From an uncultured Bacteroides sp. (GTDB lineage Bacteria > Bacteroidota > Bacteroidia > Bacteroidales > Bacteroidaceae): 64,000 nt of DNA. Below the pieces are notes generated by a model that worked only from the letters and a program-made list of their open reading frames with translations, was not told the origin of the DNA and made no database searches. The stretch is from contig CAUEFX010000004.1 in NCBI GenBank assembly GCA_958477465.1, forward strand, positions 1-64,000. The letters are read 5' to 3'. Made by a program: the position numbers and the translations under genes. Shown in pieces: positions 14,942 through 23,800 of this stretch (positions are counted from its first letter, which is position 1; each line of letters opens with the position of its first letter).

Positions 14942-15635
14942 GATCCATTATCCTCCTTTCCAAACTCAGAATAGCAGGGACAAATATATAATCTTCTACC
15001 TTACAATGTGACTCAAGCCCCTCCTCACAAGCATAAATATCAAACAGGGCGGCATTAAGCAAATTTGTATTTGCCTTGGCCGGACAATATTTAATGATGA
15101 TGTTTTTCAGTTCCGTCAACTTCTCTCCCACCTGATCGTGATGTTTCGAGAAAGTACTGATCTGATAATTCTTCGGTGCATTGTTCTGAAGCAAAGCATC
15201 TACATACTTGAATACGGTTTTCTCTTCGTATTCCATGTGCTTGCGTACTTCACGCATATACTCGTCGAAAAATTTCAATATAAGAAAAGAAACGTCATTT
15301 TCCGAACAATCAATGGCCTCCAACAGCTTGCGCCGAATGGCTGGCAGACAAAAATCGAGGAAATAGATGTGGGCCTGACGCAAATAGTCGACCAATGTCG
15401 GGATAGATAATTCATCCGTCTCTCCATCCATGCGTGAAAAGCCTTCGGCCATGAAATTCACTACAACAAGAAAGGTACGGCAATCCACTCCATTCATCTC
15501 GCAAACTTCCTTCACCGTCTTATCACCGAACCCCAACGAAAGCCCAAAACGACTTAAAACCAGTAATAAGGAGTAATTATCACTGATAAGATCAATCATT
15601 TTATCAGAGGGCTTGTACTTTTGTAATCTATCCAT
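14931..15635 (-). CDS. hemerythrin-domain protein with ScdA/RIC-like N-terminus
   Basis: About 234 residues from the ATG at 15635. Residues about 15-65 resemble the N-terminal domain of the RIC/YtfE/ScdA family, but the CCGG cysteines expected there are replaced (LSLGFGDKTVKEVCEMNGVD). Residues about 80-230 form a hemerythrin-type four-helix bundle with candidate di-iron ligands in QAHIYF, RKHMEYEE, SKHHDQ and ESHCKVEDY. Relatives bind O2 or NO or repair iron centres. Lacking the cysteines and coupled to a DNA-binding protein, this one looks more like a sensor than a repair enzyme (inference). The longer frame from 15692 is less likely: it adds a basic N-terminus and crosses the leader. Confidence 0.82.
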   Translation of the reverse strand: MDRLQKYKPSDKMIDLISDNYSLLLVLSRFGLSLGFGDKTVKEVCEMNGVDCRTFLVVVNFMAEGFSRMDGETDELSIPTLVDYLRQAHIYFLDFCLPAIRRKLLEAIDCSENDVSFLILKFFDEYMREVRKHMEYEEKTVFKYVDALLQNNAPKNYQISTFSKHHDQVGEKLTELKNIIIKYCPAKANTNLLNAALFDIYACEEGLESHCKVEDYIFVPAILSLERRIMDHEK

Positions 15636-15700
15636 TTTATACCTATTATGTATTACAAGTGCAAAGAAACGGATATTTTTTCGCGCGCGCAATCCCCAAT

Positions 15701-15741
15701 AATAGGTATTTCACCAAATTTAATAGGTATTTCACCAAATT
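15701..15741. promoter_or_regulatory. two direct repeats, candidate operator
   Basis: AATAGGTATTTCACCAAATT occurs at 15701-15720 and again at 15722-15741, a 21-bp period (two helix turns). The core AATAGGTAT also occurs inverted at 15639-15647. Their place upstream of the hemerythrin-LuxR operon suggests autoregulation. Confidence 0.5.
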
Positions 15742-16006
15742 ACGGATGACAAATCGTTGTTTACAAATTATTATTTACTACCCAAAGAGAACCTTGATTC
15801 TTATCCGGAGCTTCTCCGGTCATATATTCTGTTCACCTGCTGTTTTGTTTTCTGAAACAGAACAGGCTATGTGATAAAGGCAATACGGCAAACAGATCTC
15901 CCCTGAAAAGAGAACTGAAGAATCCCGGAATAAACAGAAAAGAAGAAATTCCATAAAAAACAAAACAGTTTCCAAGTATAGCCGTCCGCCAATCGCCATT
16001 TTTTAG

Positions 16007-16014
16007 TAATTTTG
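16007..16014 (+). promoter_or_regulatory. -7 box of the AICAR transformylase gene
   Basis: TAATTTTG matches TAnnTTTG, 50 bases before the ATG. Confidence 0.5.
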
Positions 16015-16063
16015 CATTCAACTGACAAATTATAATTATAAATCATTATTCAAATTCACTCTC

Positions 16064-17239
16064 ATGGCAAACGAATTAGCACTGAAATACGGCTGTAACC
16101 CCAATCAAAAACCTGCCCGTATCTTCATGAAAGAAGGCGAACTGCCTATCGAAGTTTTAAACGGACGCCCCGGATACATCAACCTGCTGGATGCATTCAA
16201 CAGCTGGCAGTTAGTACAAGAACTGAAAGAGGCCACCGGACTTCCGGCTGCTGCATCCTTCAAGCACGTCAGTCCGGCAGGCGCCGCCGTAGCAATTGAA
16301 ATGAGCGAGACGCTTAAAAAGATTTATTTCATAGACGATCTTCCTCTTTCACCTTTGGCCACCGCATACGCCCGCGCCCGTGGTGCAGACCGCATGTCGT
16401 CTTACGGTGATTTCATCGCTTTATCCGATACCTGCGACGTAGAAACAGCCCGCCTTATCAACCGGGAAGTATCCGATGGTGTCATCGCTCCCGATTATAC
16501 GCCCGAAGCACTGGAAATCTTACGCAACAAGCGCAAAGGAACTTACAATGTCATCAAAATGGATCCGGCATATCGCCCCGCTCCCATCGAGCACAAAGAT
16601 GTTTTCGGCATTACTTTCGAGCAGGGACGCAATGAACTGAAGATCAACGAAGATCTACTGAAAGAGATGCCTACCCGCAACCAGGTAATTCCTGCAGAAG
16701 CCAAACGCGATCTGCTCATCGCACTCATTACCTTGAAGTATACACAGTCCAATTCGGTATGCTATGCCAAAGACGGACAGGCAATCGGCATCGGTGCCGG
16801 ACAGCAATCACGCATCCACTGTACCCGCCTTGCCGGAAACAAAGCCGACATCTGGTACCTGCGCCAACACCCCAAAGTGATGAATCTCCCCTGGAAAGAG
16901 AAAATCCGCCGCGCCGACCGCGACAATACGATTGACATTTACATCTCCGACGACTACATGGATGTATTGGCAGACGGGGCATGGGAACAGTTCTTCACAG
17001 AAAAGCCCGAAGTACTGACCCGTGAGGAAAAACGTGAATGGCTGGATACACAGACCGGCGTGGCTCTGGGTTCGGACGCGTTCTTCCCCTTTGGCGACAA
17101 CATTGAACGTGCCCACAAGAGCGGAGTAAGCTACATCGCGCAACCGGGCGGTTCCGTACGCGACGACCACGTCATCGAAACATGCGATAAATACAATATT
17201 GCCATGGCATTCACAGGTATCCGCCTGTTCCACCATTAA
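16064..17239 (+). CDS. purH: AICAR transformylase, single-domain PurH-like
   Basis: 391 residues equal to the AICAR formyltransferase half of PurH, which transfers a formyl group from 10-formyl-tetrahydrofolate to AICAR to give FAICAR in purine synthesis. Family hallmarks: KYGCNPNQKPA at the N-terminus, the ASFKHVSPAGAAVA segment with the catalytic Lys-His, a TLKYTQSNSVCYAKDGQ block and the GAGQQSRIHCTRLAG loop, ending QPGGSVRDDHVIETCDKYNI. The IMP cyclohydrolase domain (about 200 residues) is absent, so a separate cyclohydrolase or a full-length PurH must exist elsewhere. It is a one-gene transcript with its own promoter. Confidence 0.92.
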   Translation: MANELALKYGCNPNQKPARIFMKEGELPIEVLNGRPGYINLLDAFNSWQLVQELKEATGLPAAASFKHVSPAGAAVAIEMSETLKKIYFIDDLPLSPLATAYARARGADRMSSYGDFIALSDTCDVETARLINREVSDGVIAPDYTPEALEILRNKRKGTYNVIKMDPAYRPAPIEHKDVFGITFEQGRNELKINEDLLKEMPTRNQVIPAEAKRDLLIALITLKYTQSNSVCYAKDGQAIGIGAGQQSRIHCTRLAGNKADIWYLRQHPKVMNLPWKEKIRRADRDNTIDIYISDDYMDVLADGAWEQFFTEKPEVLTREEKREWLDTQTGVALGSDAFFPFGDNIERAHKSGVSYIAQPGGSVRDDHVIETCDKYNIAMAFTGIRLFHH

Positions 17240-17296
17240 TTATTGTATATATAATAAGGTATCGGTCTGCCATCATTCCGATGCTGTTTCATTTTA

Positions 17297-17344
17297 TCCC
17301 CATTTATAATGATAACCCATACGTTATTCCATTATAAATGGGGA
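17297..17344. promoter_or_regulatory. 15-bp perfect inverted repeat upstream of flavodoxin
   Basis: TCCCCATTTATAATG (17297-17311) and CATTATAAATGGGGA (17330-17344) are perfect inverted copies with an 18-base loop that can itself pair (GATAAC against GTTATT). It lies 58 bases after the transformylase stop and just upstream of the flavodoxin promoter. It may be a terminator, although no T-run follows, or an operator. Confidence 0.6.
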
Positions 17345-17367
17345 TTTCACATTTCCTCTTCCACCCC

Positions 17368-17375
17368 TATCTTTG
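17368..17375 (+). promoter_or_regulatory. -7 box of the flavodoxin operon
   Basis: TATCTTTG in the context CACCCCTATCTTTGCA. The porin operon promoter at 18479 has nearly the same surroundings (CACCTCTATCTTTGCA). Confidence 0.6.
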
Positions 17376-17401
17376 CATCATCATAAAAAAAGAAATTGAA
17401 A

Positions 17402-17908
17402 ATGAGTAAGATTGGTGTTTTTTACGGTTCAACAACAGGAACCACAGAGGATGTAGCTCGCAGAATTGCAGAAAAGCTGAATGTTCCTCAAGGAGATATT
17501 CACGATGCTTCGACACTGACCGAGGCATTGGTAAAAGAATACGATGTACTGGTGCTGGGTACTTCAACTTGGGGTTCCGGTGAATTACAGGACGACTGGT
17601 ATGATGGTGTAAAAGTTCTGAAGAAAGCAGATCTTTCCCATAAATTTGTCGCTCTGTTCGGTTGCGGCGACTCCGATTCGTACAGCGATACATTTTGTGA
17701 CGGCATCGGCGTTCTGTATGAAGAATTGAAGGATACAGGCTGCACATTTGTAGGTATAACGGATACGGCCGGATACACGTTCGATTCATCGGTATCGGTA
17801 GTAAACGGTAAGTTCGTCGGACTGCCCATCGATGAAGTGAATGAAGACAGCCTGACCGACCAGCGTATCGACCAATGGGTAGAAAGACTTAAAAAAGAAA
17901 TAAACTAA
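17402..17908 (+). CDS. fldA: flavodoxin, long-chain type
   Basis: 168 residues from the ATG at 17402. The FMN-binding loops are clear: GVFYGSTTGTTEDVARRI (phosphate loop), STWGSGELQDDWYDG and FGCGDSDSYSDTFCDG. The insertion of about 20 residues in the last strand (TAGYTFDSSVSVVNGKFVG) marks the long-chain class. It carries electrons at low potential and often replaces ferredoxin under iron shortage. It is 25 bases upstream of the DUF2023 gene, forming a two-gene operon. Iron-dependent control is plausible but no Fur box was recognised. Confidence 0.93.
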   Translation: MSKIGVFYGSTTGTTEDVARRIAEKLNVPQGDIHDASTLTEALVKEYDVLVLGTSTWGSGELQDDWYDGVKVLKKADLSHKFVALFGCGDSDSYSDTFCDGIGVLYEELKDTGCTFVGITDTAGYTFDSSVSVVNGKFVGLPIDEVNEDSLTDQRIDQWVERLKKEIN

Positions 17909-17933
17909 AAACTGATTATCACTATCTTGCATT

Positions 17934-18296
17934 ATGGCCACTGAAAGAATCATTCCCGGCGAAGTCCGGATTTTCCTGAATCACATTTACGAGTTTAAAA
18001 AGGGAGTTCGCAACATGGTGCTCTACACAATGAACCGTGAATATAGAGATTTTGCCATACAACGCCTTGAAAGTCAAAAGATCAGCTATACTACCCAAGA
18101 AGTAGGGACGAACAAGATCAACCTGTTCTTCGGCAAGCCGGAGTGCATGGAGGCTGTACGCCACATCATCACTCGTCCGCTGAACCAGCTGACTCCTGAG
18201 GAGGATTTCATTCTGGGAGCGATGTTAGGATATGATATCTGCCAGCAATGCAAGCGATATTGCGGAAAAAAAGAGAGCATTAAGACTGCCGTTTAA
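17934..18296 (+). CDS. DUF2023-family protein
   Basis: 120 residues matching the DUF2023 family as I remember it, which regularly follows flavodoxin genes. The core includes FLNHIYEFKKGVRNMVLYT and NKINLFFGKPECMEAVRHI. The C-terminus carries a CQQCKRYC cysteine cluster that could bind metal or be redox active. No signal peptide, so it is cytoplasmic like flavodoxin. Its function is unknown; constant pairing with flavodoxin suggests a partner in electron transfer or control. Confidence 0.82.
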   Translation: MATERIIPGEVRIFLNHIYEFKKGVRNMVLYTMNREYRDFAIQRLESQKISYTTQEVGTNKINLFFGKPECMEAVRHIITRPLNQLTPEEDFILGAMLGYDICQQCKRYCGKKESIKTAV

Positions 18297-18342
18297 CGCA
18301 GTTTTATATATGTTAGCTTTGTTGTATGTCTTTTTTAGTGCG

Positions 18343-18376
18343 AAGCCGTTCCATTAGGGGGGAACGGCTTTTTTTA
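18343..18376 (+). terminator. terminator after the flavodoxin operon
   Basis: AAGCCGTTCC (18343-18352) pairs with GGAACGGCTT (18361-18370), then a T-run. Confidence 0.85.
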
Positions 18377-18478
18377 TCAACATTCTGCTTTTAACAGTTA
18401 CCAACATCTACCTACAAATATTGAAACTCGCGTTAATATTCATCATTTATGGGTATTGTCCGCCATTTCATTCACCTC

Positions 18479-18486
18479 TATCTTTG
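18479..18486 (+). promoter_or_regulatory. -7 box of the porin-imelysin operon
   Basis: TATCTTTG with TTG (18456-18458) 20 bases upstream as the -33 element. The ATG of the first gene is 25 bases downstream. Confidence 0.65.
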
Positions 18487-18510
18487 CAGTCACAAAAAAT
18501 TATATAAAAC

Positions 18511-19812
18511 ATGAGAAAATTAACAAGTTTATTTATTCTCTGTTTCCTGTTGTCATTCGGTAAAGCCACGGCACAGGATAAAGGCTCTGCTCAAGAAGAA
18601 AAGAGTTCATATACAGAAGAATACAGCAAGTTCCGTTTTGGCGGATACGGTGAAATGGCGGCAAGCTACAAAGATTATGACTTCAATCGTTTTAAACACT
18701 CCAGTGGTTCTCAGAAAAGAAACAGAGGTGAAATCTCCATTCCTCGTTTTGTACTGGCCTTCGATTACAAATTTTCTCCCAAATGGATACTCGGTTCGGA
18801 AATTGAATTCGAATACGGAGGTACTGGAACCGCCCGTGAAATAGAATGGTTCGAAGAAAACGGAGAATATGAGACCGAAATTGAAAAAGGAGGAGAAGTG
18901 GCTCTCGAACAGTTCCACATCACACGCCTTATCAATAAATACATCAATGTCCGTTTCGGACACATGATTGTACCGGTGGGACTGACCAATGCCCATCATG
19001 AACCGATCAATTTCTTCGGAGTATACCGTCCGGAAGGTGAAACTACTATCCTACCGTCTACCTGGCATGATACCGGTGTGGCTATTTTCGGAGAAGTAGG
19101 AAAGTTCGACTATGAGTTTCAAATCGTAAACGGTCTCGACCCGCAAGGATTTCGAAGCGAAGACTGGATTGCCAACGGAAAACAGGGCGCTTTCGAAATC
19201 AGCAATTTCACGAGCCCGGCTTTCGTAGGACGTATCAACTACAACGGAGCAAAAGGTTTGCGTGTAGGAGTCTCAGCTTATTTTAACAAGACAGCGAAAA
19301 ACGGAACCAAACCGGACCGCAACAACGAATATGATTTCCCGGTAACCATACTTACCGCCGACATGCAATACAAAAGTCCGAAAAACAACCTCATCGTACG
19401 CGCCAATGCCGTATACGGACAACTGGGAGCAAGTGCGGCACTTAGTACTATCAACAACAGTTCATCCGGTGCTTCCGGTTACCCGAATACGACCGTTGCC
19501 AAGAATGCAGTCAGCTATGCAGCTGAAGCCGGATATAACATCGGCGCTTTCTGGGGTTCCAAGGCACCACGGATCTATCCGTTTGCACGCTACGAATACT
19601 ATAATCCGATGGAAAAAGTAGAATCGAGCAGCCAATTGGCCGACAAGCGTTTCCAGTCTTCGGTTATCACCGCAGGATTTAACTACTATGCACTCCCCAA
19701 TCTTGTCATAAAAGCCGATTACTCCAACCGCCGGCTGGCCTGGGGAAAATATAACAGCGAAAACACGGTATCGGTAGGTATTGCTTACATCGGCTGGTTC
19801 GTCAAGAAGTAA
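18511..19812 (+). CDS. outer-membrane porin, first gene of the imelysin operon
   Basis: 433 residues: signal peptide (1-21), a short charged linker, then a beta barrel of alternating hydrophobic strands. Recognisable porin-like parts are FRFGGYGEMAASY at the N-terminus, RFGHMIVPVGLTNAHHEP (substrate-channel segment of phosphate-selective-type porins) and a C-terminus FVKK preceded by VSVGIAYIGW. It likely gives small molecules passage through the outer membrane. It is the promoter-proximal gene, 53 bases before the imelysin gene. The natural solute is unknown; iron chelates or anions are possible. Confidence 0.8.
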   Translation: MRKLTSLFILCFLLSFGKATAQDKGSAQEEKSSYTEEYSKFRFGGYGEMAASYKDYDFNRFKHSSGSQKRNRGEISIPRFVLAFDYKFSPKWILGSEIEFEYGGTGTAREIEWFEENGEYETEIEKGGEVALEQFHITRLINKYINVRFGHMIVPVGLTNAHHEPINFFGVYRPEGETTILPSTWHDTGVAIFGEVGKFDYEFQIVNGLDPQGFRSEDWIANGKQGAFEISNFTSPAFVGRINYNGAKGLRVGVSAYFNKTAKNGTKPDRNNEYDFPVTILTADMQYKSPKNNLIVRANAVYGQLGASAALSTINNSSSGASGYPNTTVAKNAVSYAAEAGYNIGAFWGSKAPRIYPFARYEYYNPMEKVESSSQLADKRFQSSVITAGFNYYALPNLVIKADYSNRRLAWGKYNSENTVSVGIAYIGWFVKK

Positions 19813-19865
19813 GCATCTGCCCCGAATTCAAAAAAGTATAATATCAAATCACAAATTAAAATAAA

Positions 19866-21047
19866 ATGAAAAAGAGAAATTTATTGCCAATCCTGTTGAT
19901 GGGATTCACTTTGGGACTAACCTCCTGTAATGAAGATTCTAAAAAAGAAGATATCACAGTCAATCCGTTTGCCAATCTTCCGGCAGATACCGGAGAAAAA
20001 CCTACCGCTGAACAAATGGATGCAGCAATAGCCAATTTTGTCGATAATGTAGCCATACCTACTTATGATGAATTAGTAAAAAGAATGACTCTCTTGAAAA
20101 CCGCAGTCGACAAATTCGTTGCAAGCGGAAGTAAAAACGACCTCGAGAATGCTTGTGACGCTTGGAGAGATGCCCGTAAACCTTGGGAAGAAAGTGAAGC
20201 ATTCCTGTATGGAGCTGCCGACAAAAAAAGCTATGACCCGAGTTTGGACAGCTGGCCTCTCGACAAAGAAGGTATAGACCAGATTCTGGAAACAGGTAAC
20301 TGGGGAGCCATCGAAGGGGATGTAGATGAAGATGAAAGTGCTGTCAATCCTCCGCAGAACTTACGTGGTTTCCATACTGCCGAATACCTGCTTTTCAATG
20401 AAGGTGATCCACGCGATGTAGCCGACTACACCAGCAACATGAAAACTTATCTGCAGAAAGTAGTAACCCGTATGCTCTCTGACGTTACCAACATGCGCAA
20501 CGGTTGGAGCACCGGACTTCCCGGAGACGAGGATCTTCCTACAGCATACGGAGCTGCCATGAAAGCACATGACGGCACATACGGTCTCAGCAGTGTCTAT
20601 GTTTCTATCGAAACCATGTTGAATGAAAACAACGGTATGGCTGCAATTGCCAATGAAGTAGGTACTGCCAAAATCGCCGATCCTGTAGATGCATGGAACA
20701 GCGGTGACAAAGAAGGTGGTGTGCTTGCAGTAGAGTCATGGTACAGCTGGAACTCACTGACAGACTATGTAGACAATATCGTCAGCATCAAAAACTGCTA
20801 CCTGGGCGGACGCAATGGTGAATACAACGAAGCAGAAAGCCTTTCAGCACTCGTTAAAATCATAAACCCGACACTCGATGAGTTGATTCGCCAGCAGATA
20901 GAAGATACCATGGACGCCATCAACGATATCCCCAAACCTTTCCGTAACAATCTGGGCGCAAGTGTAGAAATCAAAAAAGCACAAAATGCCTGCGCTTATC
21001 TGAACACCGGTCTGGGAATCGTAAGACAAAAACTGGCATCCAATTAA
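19866..21047 (+). CDS. imelysin-family (M75) lipoprotein, iron-regulated type
   Basis: 393 residues. Lipoprotein signal peptide ending LTSC (lipidated Cys about 21). The imelysin fold is marked by the GxHxxE motif, GFHTAE at residues 168-173, the putative metal site, and by helical segments such as DAWRDARKPWEESEAFLYG and SLDSWPLDKEGIDQIL. Imelysins (IrpA, EfeO relatives) act in bacterial iron uptake rather than as proven peptidases. Co-transcription with a di-heme oxidoreductase gene 24 bases later is a recurring arrangement in Bacteroidetes and Proteobacteria (family knowledge). Confidence 0.88.
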   Translation: MKKRNLLPILLMGFTLGLTSCNEDSKKEDITVNPFANLPADTGEKPTAEQMDAAIANFVDNVAIPTYDELVKRMTLLKTAVDKFVASGSKNDLENACDAWRDARKPWEESEAFLYGAADKKSYDPSLDSWPLDKEGIDQILETGNWGAIEGDVDEDESAVNPPQNLRGFHTAEYLLFNEGDPRDVADYTSNMKTYLQKVVTRMLSDVTNMRNGWSTGLPGDEDLPTAYGAAMKAHDGTYGLSSVYVSIETMLNENNGMAAIANEVGTAKIADPVDAWNSGDKEGGVLAVESWYSWNSLTDYVDNIVSIKNCYLGGRNGEYNEAESLSALVKIINPTLDELIRQQIEDTMDAINDIPKPFRNNLGASVEIKKAQNACAYLNTGLGIVRQKLASN

Positions 21048-21071
21048 TGAAATGAACGAAATACATACAAT

Positions 21072-22541
21072 ATGAAAATTAGCTTATTCATTCCCCTAAA
21101 GAATAAAGCTATCAGTTCCCTTAGGGGATGCAGGAGCCTGACCGGAGCCTGCATCCTCTTTGGCACGTTGATAAGTTATACACTACAGAGTTGTGACAAT
21201 CAACTTGATGATAAGCTTATACTGAAACCTAACGGTGAACCGGCACTCCCTGCCGAACTGTCCGCCGGATATTCTACCATATTCTCGTCATCACCGGATG
21301 CCTACGACACGAATGCAGACTGGGTTACCGGAGATTTGCTGACACGTTTCAACAAAGGAGACGGTCTGTATGACGGCTCGCGCGGACCGGGAAACAATAC
21401 TGGCGGAGGATTGGGACCGGTATATGCAGGATATTCCTGCGGAAGTTGCCACAAAAGCACCGGCCGTTCCAAACCGGCTCTTGCCGATGGCGGTTCGGGT
21501 AACGGCTTTTCGTCTATGCTGGTGTATATCAGCCGCAAGACCGGAGGATACTTCCCTGAATACGGACGTGTGCTACACGACCAGTCCATCTATGGCGTAA
21601 AGGCGGAAGGTAAAGTAAAAATCACCACAACAACAGAGAAATTCCGCTTTCCGGATGGTGAAGAGTACGAACTGATGACTCCGCATTATGAAATCTATCA
21701 ATGGTATGCCGACAGCATCCGCCCGGAAGACCTGCGTATCAGCGTACGCCAGCCCCTACGCCATGTCGGGATGGGCCAGATGATGGCGCTCGATCTCGAC
21801 GAACTGAAAAAAGTGGCTGCCAAAAGCAATTACCCCGAATACGGTATCAGCGGACGCCTGAACTACATCACAGAGAAGGGTGTAAAGCAAATCGGATTAT
21901 CGGGTAACAAAGCACAACATGCCGACCTTACCGTAGAACTCGGATTCTCATCGGACTTGGGAGTAACCAACGACCGCTACCCTCACGAAGTCTGTGAAGG
22001 CCAGGGGCAGATGATGGGATTTGCCAATTACGGGATTCAGGTATCTACCGAGGACATGGAAAATGTAGATCTCTACATGCAGACTTTGGGCGTACCTGCA
22101 CGGCGCAACGTGACAAACGAAACCGTACAGAAAGGTGAACAGCTCTTCCACCAGGCAAAATGCCACTTGTGCCATGTCACTACGCTGCACACTCGTCCGA
22201 GAGGCTCCAAGCTTCTGAACAACACACAGCTACCTTGGTTGGGCAATCAAACGATCCATCCCTACTCCGATTTCTTACTGCATGACATGGGAACGGGACT
22301 GAATGACGATTATACCAGCGGACTGGCTACCGGATACGAGTGGAGAACCACTCCGCTATGGGGTATCGGACTGCAGGAGACCGTCAACGGACATACCTAT
22401 TTCCTGCACGACGGACGCGCCCGTAACCTGACAGAAGCTATCATGTGGCATGGTGGCGAAGGTGCCGCCTCACGTACTCTTTTCTCACGGATGAGCAAAG
22501 AAGAGCGTGCCGCACTCATCACATTTATTGAAAGTTTATAA
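21072..22541 (+). CDS. di-heme oxidoreductase (DUF1111, thiol-oxidoreductase-like) lipoprotein
   Basis: 489 residues. Lipoprotein-type signal with candidate Cys 41 (LQSC). Two c-type heme sites: CGSCH at residues 123-127 and CHLCH at 364-368, giving a MauG/cytochrome c peroxidase-like two-domain protein. Segments such as PLRHVGMGQMMALDLDELKK and FLHDGRARNLTEAIMWHGGE are typical of the family. It acts outside the cytoplasmic membrane and needs cytochrome c maturation. Bacteroides take heme from outside, so such a protein makes this operon depend on heme supply. The substrate is unknown. Confidence 0.88.
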   Translation: MKISLFIPLKNKAISSLRGCRSLTGACILFGTLISYTLQSCDNQLDDKLILKPNGEPALPAELSAGYSTIFSSSPDAYDTNADWVTGDLLTRFNKGDGLYDGSRGPGNNTGGGLGPVYAGYSCGSCHKSTGRSKPALADGGSGNGFSSMLVYISRKTGGYFPEYGRVLHDQSIYGVKAEGKVKITTTTEKFRFPDGEEYELMTPHYEIYQWYADSIRPEDLRISVRQPLRHVGMGQMMALDLDELKKVAAKSNYPEYGISGRLNYITEKGVKQIGLSGNKAQHADLTVELGFSSDLGVTNDRYPHEVCEGQGQMMGFANYGIQVSTEDMENVDLYMQTLGVPARRNVTNETVQKGEQLFHQAKCHLCHVTTLHTRPRGSKLLNNTQLPWLGNQTIHPYSDFLLHDMGTGLNDDYTSGLATGYEWRTTPLWGIGLQETVNGHTYFLHDGRARNLTEAIMWHGGEGAASRTLFSRMSKEERAALITFIESL

Positions 22542-22561
22542 TCTGATAAAAACAACAACAA

Positions 22562-23791
22562 ATGAAAAAGCATACAATTACAGCCGCTTTATGCGGATTG
22601 CTGACCTTGACATCCACACACTTGTCTGCACAGGAAGTAGACGATAAATATGTAGAAAACGATGTGGTATCTCTGGCTGGAAAAAAAGGATTTTCTTTCA
22701 GTACCAAAGCCGGTGATTTCCTCTTCAAGCCATACGCATTGGTACAGGCCAGTGCGTGTTTCAACCGATACGATGACCTCGGACTCGAAACCCCTTATGC
22801 CGACAACATCGCCAATACCGGTTTTGCCATTCCCAACGCCATATTGGGATTTACCGGAAAAGCATTCGGGAAAGTGACATTCAACCTTTCTATAAATGCA
22901 GCCAAAAGCGGCGGCGCCCTGTTGCAGCAAGCCTGGTTCGACATTGCCATGAAAGAGTCTTTCCGTGTCCGTGTAGGTAAATTCAAAACGCCTTTCATGC
23001 ACGCATACCTCAGCACATTGGGCGAAACCCTGTTCCCGGTACTTCCTACCTCCAGCACGGCAACAGTCGTTCTCCCCTACGACCTTCCGTATGTCAACCC
23101 CAATTTCGCAACGGGTTTTGATTTAGGTATACAGCTGCACGGATTGATCCAAGGCAAATGGAATTATCAGGTAGGTATATTCAACGGCACGGGTGCAGAT
23201 GTAAACGTTGCCTCCAAAACCATGTGCGACGACCACAAATGGCTACCGGCCTTACTCTATTCCGGACGTTTTGCCTATATGCCCAAAGGTGAGATGCCGG
23301 CTTCACAAGGCGACCCCAACAATCTGAAAAGCGATAAGATGTTAGTCGGTGTATCAGCATCCTACAATGCCGAAGCCGAATCCAAGAGCAGTAGCGATCT
23401 GCGGGTCGGAGCAGAATTTGCCATGATGAAAAACCGCTTCTATCTGGCAGCCGAGGCCTACTACATGAACATGCATTTCACCAAAATCCAGGACAAATCC
23501 GATGACATGAACTTCTGGGGCGGATATGTACAGGCCGGATATTTCATCACTCCCAAACTGCAAGGCGCATTACGCTATGACTTCATGGACCGTAACGGAC
23601 TGGATACCGGCGGACTGCTGAACATGCCTGCCGTAGGTGTGAACTATTACTTCTTCGGAAACAACCTGAAATTACAAGTGATGTACCAGTATATGGGACG
23701 TACGGGAGACAATTCGCAGAATGACCGCGATGAAGCCGGTATCGGTCTTGCCCGCCATAACGCCACTGCCATGTTGCAATTTACATTCTAA
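22562..23791 (+). CDS. phosphate-selective-type porin (OprO/OprP-like)
   Basis: 409 residues: signal peptide ending LSAQ, then a beta barrel ending in the outer-membrane signature phenylalanine (ATAMLQFTF). The segments LLQQAWFDIAMKESFRVRVG and KFKTPFMHAYLSTLGETLFP resemble the strand-loop region of OprP-type porins. It lies 20 bases after the di-heme oxidoreductase gene and 9 before the cytochrome gene. This is the second porin of the operon; the two are not close copies, so they may carry different solutes. Confidence 0.82.
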   Translation: MKKHTITAALCGLLTLTSTHLSAQEVDDKYVENDVVSLAGKKGFSFSTKAGDFLFKPYALVQASACFNRYDDLGLETPYADNIANTGFAIPNAILGFTGKAFGKVTFNLSINAAKSGGALLQQAWFDIAMKESFRVRVGKFKTPFMHAYLSTLGETLFPVLPTSSTATVVLPYDLPYVNPNFATGFDLGIQLHGLIQGKWNYQVGIFNGTGADVNVASKTMCDDHKWLPALLYSGRFAYMPKGEMPASQGDPNNLKSDKMLVGVSASYNAEAESKSSSDLRVGAEFAMMKNRFYLAAEAYYMNMHFTKIQDKSDDMNFWGGYVQAGYFITPKLQGALRYDFMDRNGLDTGGLLNMPAVGVNYYFFGNNLKLQVMYQYMGRTGDNSQNDRDEAGIGLARHNATAMLQFTF

Positions 23792-23800
23792 ACAAGAACA

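Larger units (their letters stand above)
15636..16063. other. divergent intergenic region with repeated AATAGGTAT sites
   Basis: Between the hemerythrin operon and the AICAR transformylase gene. It holds a two-copy 21-bp direct repeat (15701-15741), an inverted copy of the core (ATACCTATT, 15639-15647) just upstream of the hemerythrin start, and the promoter of the transformylase gene. The frame at 15833-16021 has no protein-like features. Confidence 0.6.
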
